64,000 nucleotides of DNA from Granulicella sp. (GCA_003132145.1 PKWU01000037.1:30325-94324); one strand, 5' to 3'. Shown: positions 22,728 through 32,787, counted from the first letter of the stretch. Translations and numbers: made by a program. Notes: generated by a model not told the origin, from the letters alone.

Positions 22728-24749
22728 TCATCGCTGCGTCGCGCGCTTGAGCTCCTCCCACGTCCCCGATCGAACGACGCGGCCCTCCTCCATCTCGAAG
22801 ATGCGGTCGGCGCGGCAGACCGCGCTTGGCCGGTGCGCAATCATCAGCACCGTAAGTGCGCCACGGCCCCCTTGTTTCGAGTTCAGCTCCGCCTGCTTCG
22901 TGCTTCGCACCGCCTCGCGGATTGCGTCCAGAACGCGCGCCTCATTCTCCACATCCAGAGCATTGGTCGCCTCGTCCAGAATCAGCAGCGTGGGCTTGCG
23001 CAGCAGCGCCCGCGCCAGCGAGATGCGCTGCCTCTCGCCGCTGGAGAGCAGCACTCCTCGATCGCCCACAATCGTCTCCAGCCCGCCCCTCCCCGCCGCG
23101 CCCGGCAGCTCGTAGACAAATCCCGCCGATGCCATCTCCAGCGCCTCGCGCAGCTCATCGTCGCTCGCATCCGGCTTGGCCCACAGCAGGTTCTCTCTCA
23201 CGCTCCGGTGGAAGAGCACCGTCTCCTGGCCCACATATCCCACCTGGCGCCGCCACTGCCGAAGCTCGGCCTGCATCAGCGCGCGCCCGTCCAGCAGCAG
23301 CCGTCCGCGCGTCGGCAGCAGAAGCCCGTTGACCAGGTCGGCAATCGTGCTCTTGCCCGCGCCCGACGGCCCAACCACCGCCGTCAGAACTCCCGCCTCG
23401 ATCGCCAGATCGGTCCCGCGCAGAACAAACTCCGGCTCTTCGCACGCCTGGTAGGCGAACCACACATCCGCCAGCCGCAGCTCGCGTTCCAGGCTGAGCC
23501 GCCCCGTCGCAGCCGATTCCTCTGCACCGGCTTCGAGCTCACACGGCTCCGCGTGGGCCGCGCACTCCGCCTCGATCGCCAGCACGTGGTCGAACGACGG
23601 CAGAACGCCGGCAAGCTGGTGCGTCTCACTCTGTATACTGGCCAGTTGCGGCATCAGCCGGGTGAAGATTGCCAGCAGCATCAGCATGGTTGCCGCCTGC
23701 ACATGCAGCACGCCCAGCGCCAGAAAGATCACCGCGCCCAGCGCCGCCAGCGTTCCCACCTCGAAGCGGAAGGTCGAAGCCGCCTGCTGCTTCGCGTTGC
23801 CCACGGCGTGGCGCGCCATCTCCCCGCACAGCTCGGCGAACTGCCGCACCTCGCGCTCCTCGGCATCGTAGGTCTTCACGCTCTTCAGGTTGCTCAGGTG
23901 CTCCTCGGTCGCCGCGTAGACCTCGCCCACGCTCTGGGAGAAGTCTTTGCCGCTCGCCCTCATGCGCCCTAGCGAACGCCGCTCCAGCAGCAGCAGCGCG
24001 CCGCCCATCGCCAGCACCAGCCCCGTCATCGCCGCCGACAGCTTCAGCGCGATCCCCAGATACAGCAGCGTCAGGCAGCCCAGATTGATCAGCGAGAGCG
24101 CGAGGCTGATCGAGTCTTCCACGTTGCGCAACTCCGCGGTCAGCAGGTGCGTCAACCGCCCTGCTCTCTGCCGCACCAGGAACCCCCACTGCGCCCTCAC
24201 CATCGACTCGTACACTCGCCGGCTCAGCGCCAGATGCACCCGCGTCGTCGTGGTGAAGACCAGCATCGACTGCGAGCGGCGCAGCATGGAGCGCAGCGCG
24301 CCCGTCGCCAGAAAGACGCCCAGCACCACCGGCAGCCACAGCCCGTGCGGCACGCCTGCGGTCGCCAGCAGCCGCTGCGAAGCATTGCTCAACCGGCTGG
24401 CCGCCGACGGGCCGTTGAAGTTCATTCCCGCCACCGACAGCAGGGGCAGCAGAAGCACCAGCCCTGCGCCCTCGGTCAGCGATCCGGCCAGCGCCGTGGC
24501 CACGGTCAGCGCGAACGCGCGCGCGTCCACTGCAATCGAGAAGCGCAGCAGCCGCAGCGCCGTCCGCCAGGTCGAGCCAGCCGCTCCGCTCGCCTGCGCC
24601 GCAGCCTCCGCACTCCCGCTCGCACCCGCAGCCATATCTCCGCCTGCACTCGCACCCGCACGCTCTCCCGCAACCGTGTTGTCGGGCCTCGGAGTGGCGG
24701 ATGGCTGCATGGTTGCTACGTTACCACTCCCGCCGCGCGCTGCCATCAT
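22728..24749 (-). CDS. ABC exporter, fused permease and ATPase (type IV, MsbA-like)
   Basis: 673 residues. A ~60-residue Ala/Gly-rich cytosolic leader precedes six transmembrane helices (from ~75 to ~370; begins with LTEGAGLVLLLPLLS). The nucleotide-binding domain follows, with Walker A GPSGAGKST near 460, the ABC signature LSSGERQRISLARALL, Walker B LLILDEATNALD and the switch His in IAHRPSA. Half-transporters of this layout dimerise and export lipids, peptides or drugs. A 16-residue insertion (TKQAELNSKQGGRGA) lies between Walker B and the H-loop. No substrate gene is adjacent. ATG 24746 is an equal start candidate. Confidence 0.9.
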   Translation of the reverse strand: MMAARGGSGNVATMQPSATPRPDNTVAGERAGASAGGDMAAGASGSAEAAAQASGAAGSTWRTALRLLRFSIAVDARAFALTVATALAGSLTEGAGLVLLLPLLSVAGMNFNGPSAASRLSNASQRLLATAGVPHGLWLPVVLGVFLATGALRSMLRRSQSMLVFTTTTRVHLALSRRVYESMVRAQWGFLVRQRAGRLTHLLTAELRNVEDSISLALSLINLGCLTLLYLGIALKLSAAMTGLVLAMGGALLLLERRSLGRMRASGKDFSQSVGEVYAATEEHLSNLKSVKTYDAEEREVRQFAELCGEMARHAVGNAKQQAASTFRFEVGTLAALGAVIFLALGVLHVQAATMLMLLAIFTRLMPQLASIQSETHQLAGVLPSFDHVLAIEAECAAHAEPCELEAGAEESAATGRLSLERELRLADVWFAYQACEEPEFVLRGTDLAIEAGVLTAVVGPSGAGKSTIADLVNGLLLPTRGRLLLDGRALMQAELRQWRRQVGYVGQETVLFHRSVRENLLWAKPDASDDELREALEMASAGFVYELPGAAGRGGLETIVGDRGVLLSSGERQRISLARALLRKPTLLILDEATNALDVENEARVLDAIREAVRSTKQAELNSKQGGRGALTVLMIAHRPSAVCRADRIFEMEEGRVVRSGTWEELKRATQR

Positions 24750-24856
24750 TCCTCCTGCGACTCCAACCCCATATACTTAATAGACCGCGTCTGCATCCTG
24801 CTTCGCCGCCGGGCTGCCGTCGCTGAAACCACCAGAACCAGGAGAACCAGAGCTTC

Positions 24857-25432
24857 ATGGCCGCACTGATCGATGCAATCGAAGTCAAGCGCAAGGCGCT
24901 CTTCGAGTTTGAGAATACCCCCTACGCCTGCCTGGACGCCGAAGTGAACACGCCCACCGCGCGCGGCGGTCAGACGCTCGTCCGCCTCAAGATGCGCAAC
25001 CTGCTCACCGGCGCCGTCTTCGACAAGACCTTCAAGGCCAACGACAAGTTCAAGGAGCCCGACCTCGTCCTGGTCCCCGCCACCTACCTCTACAGCGACA
25101 AGGACGGCTCCTACTTCCTCGATCAGGAGAGCTACGAGACCCTCAACCTGACCGGCCAGATGCTGGGCACGGCGCTCGACTTCCTCACCGACGGCCTCAT
25201 GGTCCAACTGCACAAGTACAACGGCAACCCCATCGGCCTGCAACTTCCCATCTTCGTCGAGTTGGACGTCGTCCACACCGAGCCCGCCGTGCGCGGAGAC
25301 ACCTCCAGCGGCAGCGTCACCAAATCCGCCCGCCTCCAGACCGGCCTTGAAATTCGCGTCCCGCTCTTCATCAAAGAGGGCGAAAAGGTCAAGGTCTCCA
25401 CCGAGACCCGCGAGTTCGCCGGCCGCGCCTGA
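24857..25432 (+). CDS. efp: Elongation factor P family protein with EfpL/YeiP-like tip loop
   Basis: 191 residues, full EF-P length with KOW-like N-domain and two OB domains (ends GLEIRVPLFIKEGEKVKVSTETREF). EF-P enters the ribosomal E site and relieves stalling at proline runs. The tip loop that carries the modified Lys or Arg in standard EF-P (PGKG or PGRN) reads TPTARGGQTLVRLKMR here, closer to the SARG loop of E. coli YeiP/EfpL. No EpmA, EarP or YmfI gene is nearby. Whether the organism has another EF-P cannot be seen. Confidence 0.9.
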   Translation: MAALIDAIEVKRKALFEFENTPYACLDAEVNTPTARGGQTLVRLKMRNLLTGAVFDKTFKANDKFKEPDLVLVPATYLYSDKDGSYFLDQESYETLNLTGQMLGTALDFLTDGLMVQLHKYNGNPIGLQLPIFVELDVVHTEPAVRGDTSSGSVTKSARLQTGLEIRVPLFIKEGEKVKVSTETREFAGRA

Positions 25433-25717
25433 TCCACCCCCTCGACCCCCCGGTACCCCAACTCGCCGCACTCAAGAAATTGAAAACGCAAGGCCGCCTC
25501 GTGGAGTGTAACCAGTACTCCCTCCAGCCAACCCAGCCCATTTGTGGGGTTCCAACCTCCTTATCCACAAGATGTAGAGTTTAGGTTGTTGATACCGCCC
25601 CCGCGAGCCGCTAAATTGGAAGTTGTGCGGCTCATCCAATCCGTACGGCGCGCGGCGCAGTTGAAAGTCTGCCTCGCGCTCTTCGCTGAGTCTGGCCGTG
25701 GTCCCCGGAGGTGTGGT

Positions 25718-28700
25718 TTGCTCAAGCTCAAAAAGGTCCAGATGCTCGGCTTCAAGTCGTTCTGCGACCGCACGGAGATCCATCTCCCAGGTGACGGCAT
25801 CGCCGCCGTGGTCGGCCCCAACGGCTGCGGCAAGTCCAACATCTCCGACGCCATCATGTGGGTGCTGGGCGAGCAGTCCGCCAAAAGCCTGCGCGGCATC
25901 CGCATGGAGGACATCATCTTCGCCGGCACCCGCGAGCGCAAGCCCACCGGAATGGCCGAGGTCTCGCTCACCCTGGTCGATCCCGAGGTCTACGACGACG
26001 CTTCCCTGCCCGGCGAAGACGGCGGCGACTGGTCGAGCGACGGTTCCAGCGAACGCAGTCAGGATCAGGCCCGCGCCCTGAATCTCGCCGGAGACTGGGA
26101 CGAGACCCGGCTCCGCCGGCAGAAGGCCGAGGAGACCGAAGAGGCCGTTCGCGATGCGCAACCCGGAGTCGTCATCGGCATCGACGGAAGCGTGGTGGAT
26201 GCAGGGCAACTGGACCGCGACCAGATCGACGAGAGCGAGACCGACGACGAGCCCGCGCCCGCCGAGGCCGCAAAAGAAGCCGTCCCCGGAGTCGTCCTCA
26301 AGGTCCGCCGCCGCCGGTTTGGCCGCTCCCCGGTCCGCGCCGGTGAGGTCACCATCACCCGCCGCCTCTTCCGTTCCGGCGACTCCGAGTACCTGCTCAA
26401 CGGCAAAATCTGCCGCCTGCGCGACATACAGGACATCTTCATGGGTACCGGCCTGGGCGGAGAGACCTACGCCATCATCAGTCAGGAGCGCATCGGCCAG
26501 ATCCTCAGCTCCAAGCCCATGGACCGCCGGGCCATTCTCGAAGAGGCCGCCGGAATCACCCGCTTCAAGACCAAGAAGCGCCTCGCCGAGCTGCGCCTGG
26601 AGTCGGCCAAGGTGAATCTCTCGCGCGTCAACGACATCTTCGAGGAGGTCACGCGCCAGATGAACTCGCTCAAGCGCCAGGCCTCCAAGGCCGAGCGTTA
26701 CGGCCTTCTGCGCGACGACCTGCGCGGCCGTCTGCGTGTCGTCCTGGCCAGCCGCATCTCCCAGCTCGACGCCGAGCAGTCCGCCGTCGCCTCCCAGATC
26801 GCCGTCCTCGCCGCCCAGATCGCCGAGCAGTCAGCCTCCGTCGACGCAATGGACGCAGAGCACACCGCCGGGGTCGAGCAGGGCTACGAATTCGACCAGC
26901 AGGTCCGCGAGGCTGGCGCGCGGGCCAACCACTCCGCCGTCGAGCTGGAGCGCGTCACCGCCCGCATGGCCGCCAACACCGATCGCGTCGCCGAACTCAC
27001 CGCGCGCATCACCTCCGGCGGCAACGACCTCGACCAGGCGCGCGAGCAGCTCCGCGTCCTCTCCGGCGAGTTGGAATCGCAGCGCAGCTTCCTCGAAAAC
27101 GCCACGGCCGAGGCAACCGTCTCGCGCGAGGCCGCCGAGGCACAGCAGCAGCGCGCGCAGCAGGCCGTCCGCGCCGTCGCCGCCAGCGAGCAGCAGACCG
27201 AGCAGAACCGCCGCACGGGCCTCCAATTGCTCGAGCGCGCCAGCCAGAGCCGCAACCAGCAGGCGCAGGCCGAAGTCGCCCTCGCCGGCCTCGACCGCGA
27301 ATCCGAGCGCCTGGTCGCCGAGTCCGACGGAGCGCGCCGTGAGCTGGCCGAGCTGGGATTCGAGCGCGGCCAGGTCGCCACCACCTTCGGCAATGTCACC
27401 GAGCGGCTCAAGACGCTGGAGACCGAGATCGCCCAGTTGCAGCGCAGCATCGACGAGGCCCGCGCCGCCGAATCCACCGCCCGGCGTCGCGGAGACCAGT
27501 TGCGCTCCGAGCGTGCCGCGCTCCAGGGCCGTCGCACCTCCATCGAGGGCCTCGTCCGCGAGCACAGCTACTCCACAGACACGGTAAAGAACATCTTCAA
27601 GGCCAACTCCGCCGGCCCCGCAACCAACGCGCTCTCGCCCATCGGCACCCTCGCCGACTTCCTCGAAGTCGACGGCCAGTACGAGGGCGTCGTCGATGAG
27701 TTCCTGCGCGACGAACTGAACTACGTCGTCGTCAACAGCTGGGACGCGGCCGACGCCGGCGTGCGTCTGCTCTCCTCCGAGGTCGCCGGCCGCGCTACAT
27801 TCCTCGTTCACGGCGAGAATCCAGCCAGCCTGCAACAGAAGATCGCCAACAGCCTGCCGGTGCCCGAGGGTGTCGTCGCATTGAAGGACTGCGTGCGCGT
27901 GCTCAACGGCTTTGGCACATCGCTGGAAGAGCTGCTGCCCAGGCTGGGCGACGGATTCATCGCGCCCGATGCCGCCTCCGCGCGCAGGCTGGCGGAGCAG
28001 CATCCGCGCGGCTTCTTCCTCAGCCCCACCGGCGAGGCCTTCCACAACTCCACCGTCACCGGGGGCCATGTGCGCGCGCAGGGGCCGCTCGCCCTGAAGC
28101 GCGAGCTGAACGAGGTCGAGCGCAAGCTCGACGCCACCGAAGTTGAACTCGCGCAGGCCGAGCAGGAGGCCTCAGCCCGCGAACGCGAGGCCCGCGAACT
28201 CACCGCCGCGCTCGACGCCAAGACCCAGGAGTGCCGCGACGCCGAGCGCGAATCCGCCAACTCCGGCGCCGCCCTCCGCCAGATGGAGCAGGAGACCGCG
28301 CGCATCGAGCGCCGCCTGGAGGAGTGGGCGCAGGCCGCCGAGCGCAACCGCGAGGCCCGCGCGCAGAAGCAGGACGCAATCGCCCGCCTCCAGCAGGAGG
28401 CCGCCGCCTTCGAGAGCGAACGCGCCGCGCTGGAGTCGCAGTTGGCCGAACTGCAGCAGCAGCTCGACGCACTCCGCCAGCAGCGCGAAGCCTTGCAGCA
28501 GTCCGCCGCCGAAGCCTCCGCCGCGCTCGCCGGGTTGGAAGAGCGCCGCCGCAACGCACTCGCCACCTTCGAGCAGACCCGCCGCATGGCCGACGCGCAC
28601 TCCGCGCGCATCACGCAAATCGAGCAGCAACTCCAGTCCGCAGGCGCGGAAAAAGTCCGCCGCGAGCAGGAGACGGCCGGCCTCGCCACAGAGCACGGCT

Positions 28701-29659
28701 CGCTGGTCGAGACGCGCGCCGCCGCGCTGGCCGAGGGCGCACGCCTCACCGCCGAGGCCGCCGAACTGCGCACTCGCATGAGTGAGCTCGACGCCAAACT
28801 CCGCACCCTCCGCCACCACACCGAAGCCCTCCGCGAAGAGCGCGCCAACCTCACCGAGCGCGCCGCCAGGCTCGCCTCCGACATCGAGCACATCGATGCA
28901 ACCTGCCTCAACGACCTCGCCATCGAGGCCGCCCTCCTGCGCGCCGACGACGCCATCCTCCGCATCGACGGCGACGCCCTCGCCGCCGCCGAGGTGGAAT
29001 CGCGCGCCCTCAAGCAGCGCCTCGAAGCCATGGGCCCGGTCAACATGATGGCGCTGGAGGAGTACCACGAGACCGCCGCCCGCCACGGCTTCCTCGAAAC
29101 CCAGCGCCGCGACCTGCTCGAATCCATCGACAACACCCAGGCCTCCATCCGCGAGATCGACGAGGTCTCCCGCGTCAAGTTCGACGCCGCCTTCGAGGTC
29201 ATCAACCGCAACTTCGGCGCCACCTTCGCCAAGCTCTTCGGCGGAGGCCAGGCCTTCATGCGCCTCACCGACGAGGAGAACTCAGCCGAATCCGGCATCG
29301 ACATCGTCGCCTCGCCCCCGGGCAAGAAGCTGCAGAACATCCTGCTCCTCTCCGGCGGCGAGAAAGCACTCACCGCGCTCGCGCTCCTGGTCGGCATCTT
29401 CCAGTTCCAGCCCGCCCCCTTCTGTGTCCTCGACGAAGTCGACGCGCCGCTGGACGAGACCAACGTCGGCCGCTTCGCCCACATGATCACCGAGATGGCC
29501 TCCGGCACTCAGTTCGTCGTCATCACCCACTCCAAGCGCACCATGCAGATGGCCGACCTCATCTACGGCGTCACCATGCAGGAACCCGGTGTCTCCAAGA
29601 TCGTCAGCGTCAACCTCAACCGCCGCCAGGCCGCCCTCGAGAGCCGCGAAGTGGCATAG
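25718..29659 (+). CDS. smc: Chromosome segregation protein SMC
   Basis: 1313 residues from a TTG start. Head: KLKKVQMLGFKSFCDRTEI, Walker A GPNGCGKSN at 33-41. Then two long coiled coils around a hinge (~600-760, with IGTLADFLEVDGQYEGVVDEFLRDELNYVVV), and a C-terminal head with the signature LLSGGEKALTALALL and Walker B FCVLDEVDAPLDE. SMC dimers compact and segregate chromosomes with ScpAB. TTG 25718 is supported by CCGGAGG six bases earlier and by the family start. Residues ~91-205 are a long acidic insertion in the N-terminal head between two strands that are normally joined by ~20 residues. Confidence 0.95.
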   Translation: MLKLKKVQMLGFKSFCDRTEIHLPGDGIAAVVGPNGCGKSNISDAIMWVLGEQSAKSLRGIRMEDIIFAGTRERKPTGMAEVSLTLVDPEVYDDASLPGEDGGDWSSDGSSERSQDQARALNLAGDWDETRLRRQKAEETEEAVRDAQPGVVIGIDGSVVDAGQLDRDQIDESETDDEPAPAEAAKEAVPGVVLKVRRRRFGRSPVRAGEVTITRRLFRSGDSEYLLNGKICRLRDIQDIFMGTGLGGETYAIISQERIGQILSSKPMDRRAILEEAAGITRFKTKKRLAELRLESAKVNLSRVNDIFEEVTRQMNSLKRQASKAERYGLLRDDLRGRLRVVLASRISQLDAEQSAVASQIAVLAAQIAEQSASVDAMDAEHTAGVEQGYEFDQQVREAGARANHSAVELERVTARMAANTDRVAELTARITSGGNDLDQAREQLRVLSGELESQRSFLENATAEATVSREAAEAQQQRAQQAVRAVAASEQQTEQNRRTGLQLLERASQSRNQQAQAEVALAGLDRESERLVAESDGARRELAELGFERGQVATTFGNVTERLKTLETEIAQLQRSIDEARAAESTARRRGDQLRSERAALQGRRTSIEGLVREHSYSTDTVKNIFKANSAGPATNALSPIGTLADFLEVDGQYEGVVDEFLRDELNYVVVNSWDAADAGVRLLSSEVAGRATFLVHGENPASLQQKIANSLPVPEGVVALKDCVRVLNGFGTSLEELLPRLGDGFIAPDAASARRLAEQHPRGFFLSPTGEAFHNSTVTGGHVRAQGPLALKRELNEVERKLDATEVELAQAEQEASAREREARELTAALDAKTQECRDAERESANSGAALRQMEQETARIERRLEEWAQAAERNREARAQKQDAIARLQQEAAAFESERAALESQLAELQQQLDALRQQREALQQSAAEASAALAGLEERRRNALATFEQTRRMADAHSARITQIEQQLQSAGAEKVRREQETAGLATEHGSLVETRAAALAEGARLTAEAAELRTRMSELDAKLRTLRHHTEALREERANLTERAARLASDIEHIDATCLNDLAIEAALLRADDAILRIDGDALAAAEVESRALKQRLEAMGPVNMMALEEYHETAARHGFLETQRRDLLESIDNTQASIREIDEVSRVKFDAAFEVINRNFGATFAKLFGGGQAFMRLTDEENSAESGIDIVASPPGKKLQNILLLSGGEKALTALALLVGIFQFQPAPFCVLDEVDAPLDETNVGRFAHMITEMASGTQFVVITHSKRTMQMADLIYGVTMQEPGVSKIVSVNLNRRQAALESREVA

Positions 29660-29672
29660 AGAAGAAGTCGTC

Positions 29673-29732
29673 ATTCTGGCGAAGCTCACATAGGTCGTCA
29701 TTCTGGCCTGAGCGAAGTCGAAGGCCAGAATC
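29673..29732. repeat. Direct repeat and hairpin downstream of smc
   Basis: The 14-mer gtcgtcattctggc occurs twice, ~20 bases apart, and the second copy runs into a 9-bp hairpin (attctggcc ... ggccagaat) with a gaagtcgaa loop. It resembles REP-like intergenic sequences of acidobacteria, but no second site is in the window. Confidence 0.5.
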
Positions 29733-29800
29733 TCTGTATTTAGCTTTTTGCTTTCGCTTTTGCTTGTTCTTGCACGAACCGCACCATCCAACTTAGCGCA

Positions 29801-29838
29801 CGCTGGAGGAGCTTCATTCAGTCCTCCAGCGTTTTTTT
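29801..29838 (+). terminator. Rho-independent terminator of smc
   Basis: Ten-base stem cgctggagga / tcctccagcg with an 11-base loop, followed by seven Ts. It lies 142 bp after the smc stop codon and before the convergent radical SAM gene. Confidence 0.85.
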
Positions 29839-29916
29839 CGAACCGTCTACCGCCCGCCGCCCGCGCCTTCATCCGCAACCGCCGCATCGGCCTCACCCTC
29901 GCCTGATGCGTTATCG

Positions 29917-31068
29917 CTATGAATGGGATGTACGCACAGCCTCAGTCTTCGTCTCGTACGCGCAGAACGGATCGCTCTCCAGCGGATCGCCGGTATACGC
30001 GAATGCGCGCGCCCGCGATCCTCCGCACAGCCTCCGATACTCGCAGACTCCGCACTTCCCCTTGAAGTGGTTCGGCGTGTGCAGCTCGCGGAAGACCGGC
30101 GAGTTGCGGTAGACGTCCGCCAGCCGATTCGCCCGCACATTGCCCGTCACCAGCGGCAGAAATCCCGCCGGACAGATCTCGCCCGTGTTGGACACGAACA
30201 CGATCCCGTGTCCATCGCGGATCTCGAAGCCGCGATAGACCGGCGACTGCGCAATCTGCGCCCGCGTCCAGCCCTTTGCCCGCATCCGATCCAGGGCAAC
30301 GCGGCGATACGAAGGCGCCTCCGTAGTCGCCACCACAAACGGGGAAACCTGCGTCAGATCGAAGGACCACTTCATAATCTCCTCGCCGCGCTCGGCGGAG
30401 ACCGGCTTCAACAATTTGCCCCGGCCCACCGCGATCAGAAAAAAGAGGCTCCAGCGCATCACCGTGACGCTCTTCAGCAGCTCGTAGATCGCGGGCAGAT
30501 CGTCCTCGGTCTCTTGCGCAACCAGCGTATTGACCTGAATCGGTATTCCCAGTTTCGCCGCGTTCTTGGCCGCTTGAATCGTCCAGTCGAAGCAGCCTTC
30601 GACACCGCGCACTGCCTCATGCAACGCAGCCGTCGATCCGTCCAGGCTCAGTCCCAGGCTCTCGACTCCGTGCGCCTTCAGCTTGGCCAGCACGTCGTAG
30701 GTCAGGTCGCCGGTCGCGCTGGGCGTAACTGAAATCGTCAGCCCCAAACGGTGCGCTTCGTCGATCAGCTCATACAGATCGGCGCGCTTCAGCGGATCGC
30801 CGCCGGTCAGGATCAGGTGCGGCAGCGGATCGCCGAAGCTCGCAATCTGTTGCAGCAGATCCATGCTCTCGGCGTGCGTCAGTTCGTCGGGATGCGGCGT
30901 GGAGATCGCCTCTGCTCGGCAGTGGCGGCAGGCCAGTCCGCAGGCCTGCGTCATCTCCCAGTAGATATTCATCGGGTTACGCGAGTAGTCGTGGATCGCA
31001 ACACTGTGCGCGTGCGGGTGCGCGTGAGTCGTCGTTGCGGCAGTCGCTCCAATTTTGTTGGAAGGCAT
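29917..31068 (-). CDS. Radical SAM / SPASM-like protein next to hemG (TIGR04053-like)
   Basis: 383 residues. The SAM cluster cysteines are Cys43, Cys47 and Cys50 (CGLACRHC). The C-terminus has a further cysteine set (ICPAGF, CGVCEYRRLCGG, PFCAYE), as in SPASM-type maturases and in AhbD/NirJ-like heme enzymes. The His-rich leader (THAHPHAH) is odd and may bind metal. It is 13 bases downstream of hemG, with its AGGAG ribosome site between, so both are one operon; this supports a role in heme or modified tetrapyrrole formation, but the reaction is inferred. Confidence 0.85.
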   Translation of the reverse strand: MPSNKIGATAATTTHAHPHAHSVAIHDYSRNPMNIYWEMTQACGLACRHCRAEAISTPHPDELTHAESMDLLQQIASFGDPLPHLILTGGDPLKRADLYELIDEAHRLGLTISVTPSATGDLTYDVLAKLKAHGVESLGLSLDGSTAALHEAVRGVEGCFDWTIQAAKNAAKLGIPIQVNTLVAQETEDDLPAIYELLKSVTVMRWSLFFLIAVGRGKLLKPVSAERGEEIMKWSFDLTQVSPFVVATTEAPSYRRVALDRMRAKGWTRAQIAQSPVYRGFEIRDGHGIVFVSNTGEICPAGFLPLVTGNVRANRLADVYRNSPVFRELHTPNHFKGKCGVCEYRRLCGGSRARAFAYTGDPLESDPFCAYETKTEAVRTSHS

Positions 31069-31081
31069 TTGCTAGCTTCTC

Positions 31082-32536
31082 CTAAGATTCGATGCAGCAG
31101 GACGGCGCATCGCTTCGACAACTGTTTTCGCCTCGCGCCTGTCTCGCGGCGATTGCTTCTACAGCCTTAATCCCGCTCTGGATGCAGTCTGGAATGCCCG
31201 GCCCATGGTAGGCTGCCCCAGCCAAATGCAGGCCGGGAAGGTTGCCAAGCGACCGCTCGATCTCCGCGACACGCTCTTCGTGTCCAAGGTCGTACTGAGG
31301 ATTGGCCTTCGACCAGCGATAGGCCCTGGCCAGCACCGGCGTCGCAACGATTCCCAGGATCGCCTGCAACTCTTCGCGGGCCAGTTGTGTCAGCGCAGCC
31401 TCATCCTGCTCGGCGAGTTCCTCCGCCAGTGCGCCGCCGATGAAGACGCGCAGCAGAACGCAGTCCTCCGGCGCGCGATGCTGGAACTTCGCCGACGACC
31501 AGGAGCACGCCGTAATCCTTCGCCCTTCGCTGGGCGGCACGATGAAGCCCGCTCCCTGCAAGGGATGCGCGACCTCGCTGCGCCGGAACCCCAGCGAGAC
31601 CGTCGCGGTGGATACATAGCGGATCGCGCGCAACCGGGCCGCCAGCGTGGGATCGAGCTGCTCCACCAGATCGGCCGTCACAAACGATGGAGTCGCAAAG
31701 ACCACATCGTCCGCCAGAAGGGACGAACCATCGCTCAAGTCGACCCTGTACCGATCCGAATGACGGCTGACCGCGAGCGCGCGGCAGCCCGTCCGCAGAT
31801 TCGTCTCCGGCAACCGCGCCACCAGCGCATCGGAGAGCTGCTGCAAGCCGCCACGCAGGGACATAAACATCGGCGGACGCTTCGTCCCATGCGTCGCGCG
31901 CGGACGAGCGCGCTTCATCATCCCGCGCAGTAGGCTGCCATGCTTCTTCTCCATCTCCAGAAACGTCGGGAAGGTGCTCTTCAGGCTCAACCGCTCCGGG
32001 TCCGCCGCATAGATGCCTCCCATCAGCGGTCCCGCAATCTTGTTCAGCAACTCGTTGCCCAGCCGCCGCCGCACAAAGCCGGCCAGGCTCTCGTCCTCGT
32101 CGCCGCGCGCGCGGGGAATAAAAACCTCCAACCCCGCGCGCATCTTTCCCGGCCACGAGATCAGCCGCGAGCGCAGGAATGGAAGCACCATGGTCGGCGC
32201 CATCAGCATCATCCCCTCCGGCATTCGGTGCAGCCGCCCGCTGCTCCAGATGTAGGTCGCCGCAGACTTCCCGCTGTTGGAGCCGACCAACTGGTCCTCC
32301 AACCCGAGCCTGCGGCACAGCTCGATGGCCGCCGTCTTCTGGGTGAGGAACGAATCGGGCCCGCCCTCGATGGTGAATCCGTCCTCGTGGAAGGATGTGA
32401 TCTTCCCGCCCCAGCGCGGCGAGCTCTCGATCAACGTCGAGTCCGCCGAGCCGCGCTCCTGCAGGGTGAACGCAGTGGCCAGCCCACTGATGCCACCGCC
32501 AACAATCACCGTCCTCGTCATCGGGCCATCCCGCAT
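31082..32536 (-). CDS. hemG: Protoporphyrinogen/coproporphyrinogen oxidase (HemG/HemY type, FAD)
   Basis: 484 residues. FAD-binding VIVGGGISGLATAFTL at the N-terminus, GGPDSFLTQK, and the C-terminal LHLAGAAYHGPGIPDCIQSG dinucleotide contact are characteristic of HemY-type oxidases that use oxygen to make protoporphyrin IX or coproporphyrin III. Likely peripheral membrane protein. I give ATG 32536 because an AGGGGG lies ~12 bases before; ATG 32521 is closer to the family start and also possible. First gene of the pair with the radical SAM protein. Confidence 0.9.
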   Translation of the reverse strand: MRDGPMTRTVIVGGGISGLATAFTLQERGSADSTLIESSPRWGGKITSFHEDGFTIEGGPDSFLTQKTAAIELCRRLGLEDQLVGSNSGKSAATYIWSSGRLHRMPEGMMLMAPTMVLPFLRSRLISWPGKMRAGLEVFIPRARGDEDESLAGFVRRRLGNELLNKIAGPLMGGIYAADPERLSLKSTFPTFLEMEKKHGSLLRGMMKRARPRATHGTKRPPMFMSLRGGLQQLSDALVARLPETNLRTGCRALAVSRHSDRYRVDLSDGSSLLADDVVFATPSFVTADLVEQLDPTLAARLRAIRYVSTATVSLGFRRSEVAHPLQGAGFIVPPSEGRRITACSWSSAKFQHRAPEDCVLLRVFIGGALAEELAEQDEAALTQLAREELQAILGIVATPVLARAYRWSKANPQYDLGHEERVAEIERSLGNLPGLHLAGAAYHGPGIPDCIQSGIKAVEAIAARQARGENSCRSDAPSCCIES

Positions 32537-32787
32537 CGAATCAAGCTTCCCCCTGCGCAATCGTTCGCAGTGCCATCCCTGAGATCCAGCATCAAGTCGT
32601 GGCGCCTATAAGCATTATCAGGCAATTGGGTGGCTGGCGCTCTCGGATGGCCTCGTCCATTGGACATGAGGGTCGTTTGGAAATGTCCCTAAAAGCCATT
32701 CACAGCTATGGTTCAGACGAGGCGGGGCGATGAGGAGTTACAAAACTAATACGATTGGGCTTCTGGGCGGATGAAATAATTTTTAGT

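Noticed and set aside
27808-29508. 566-codon minus-strand frame opposite smc
   Set aside because: Ser/Arg/Ala-rich shadow of the SMC coiled coil.
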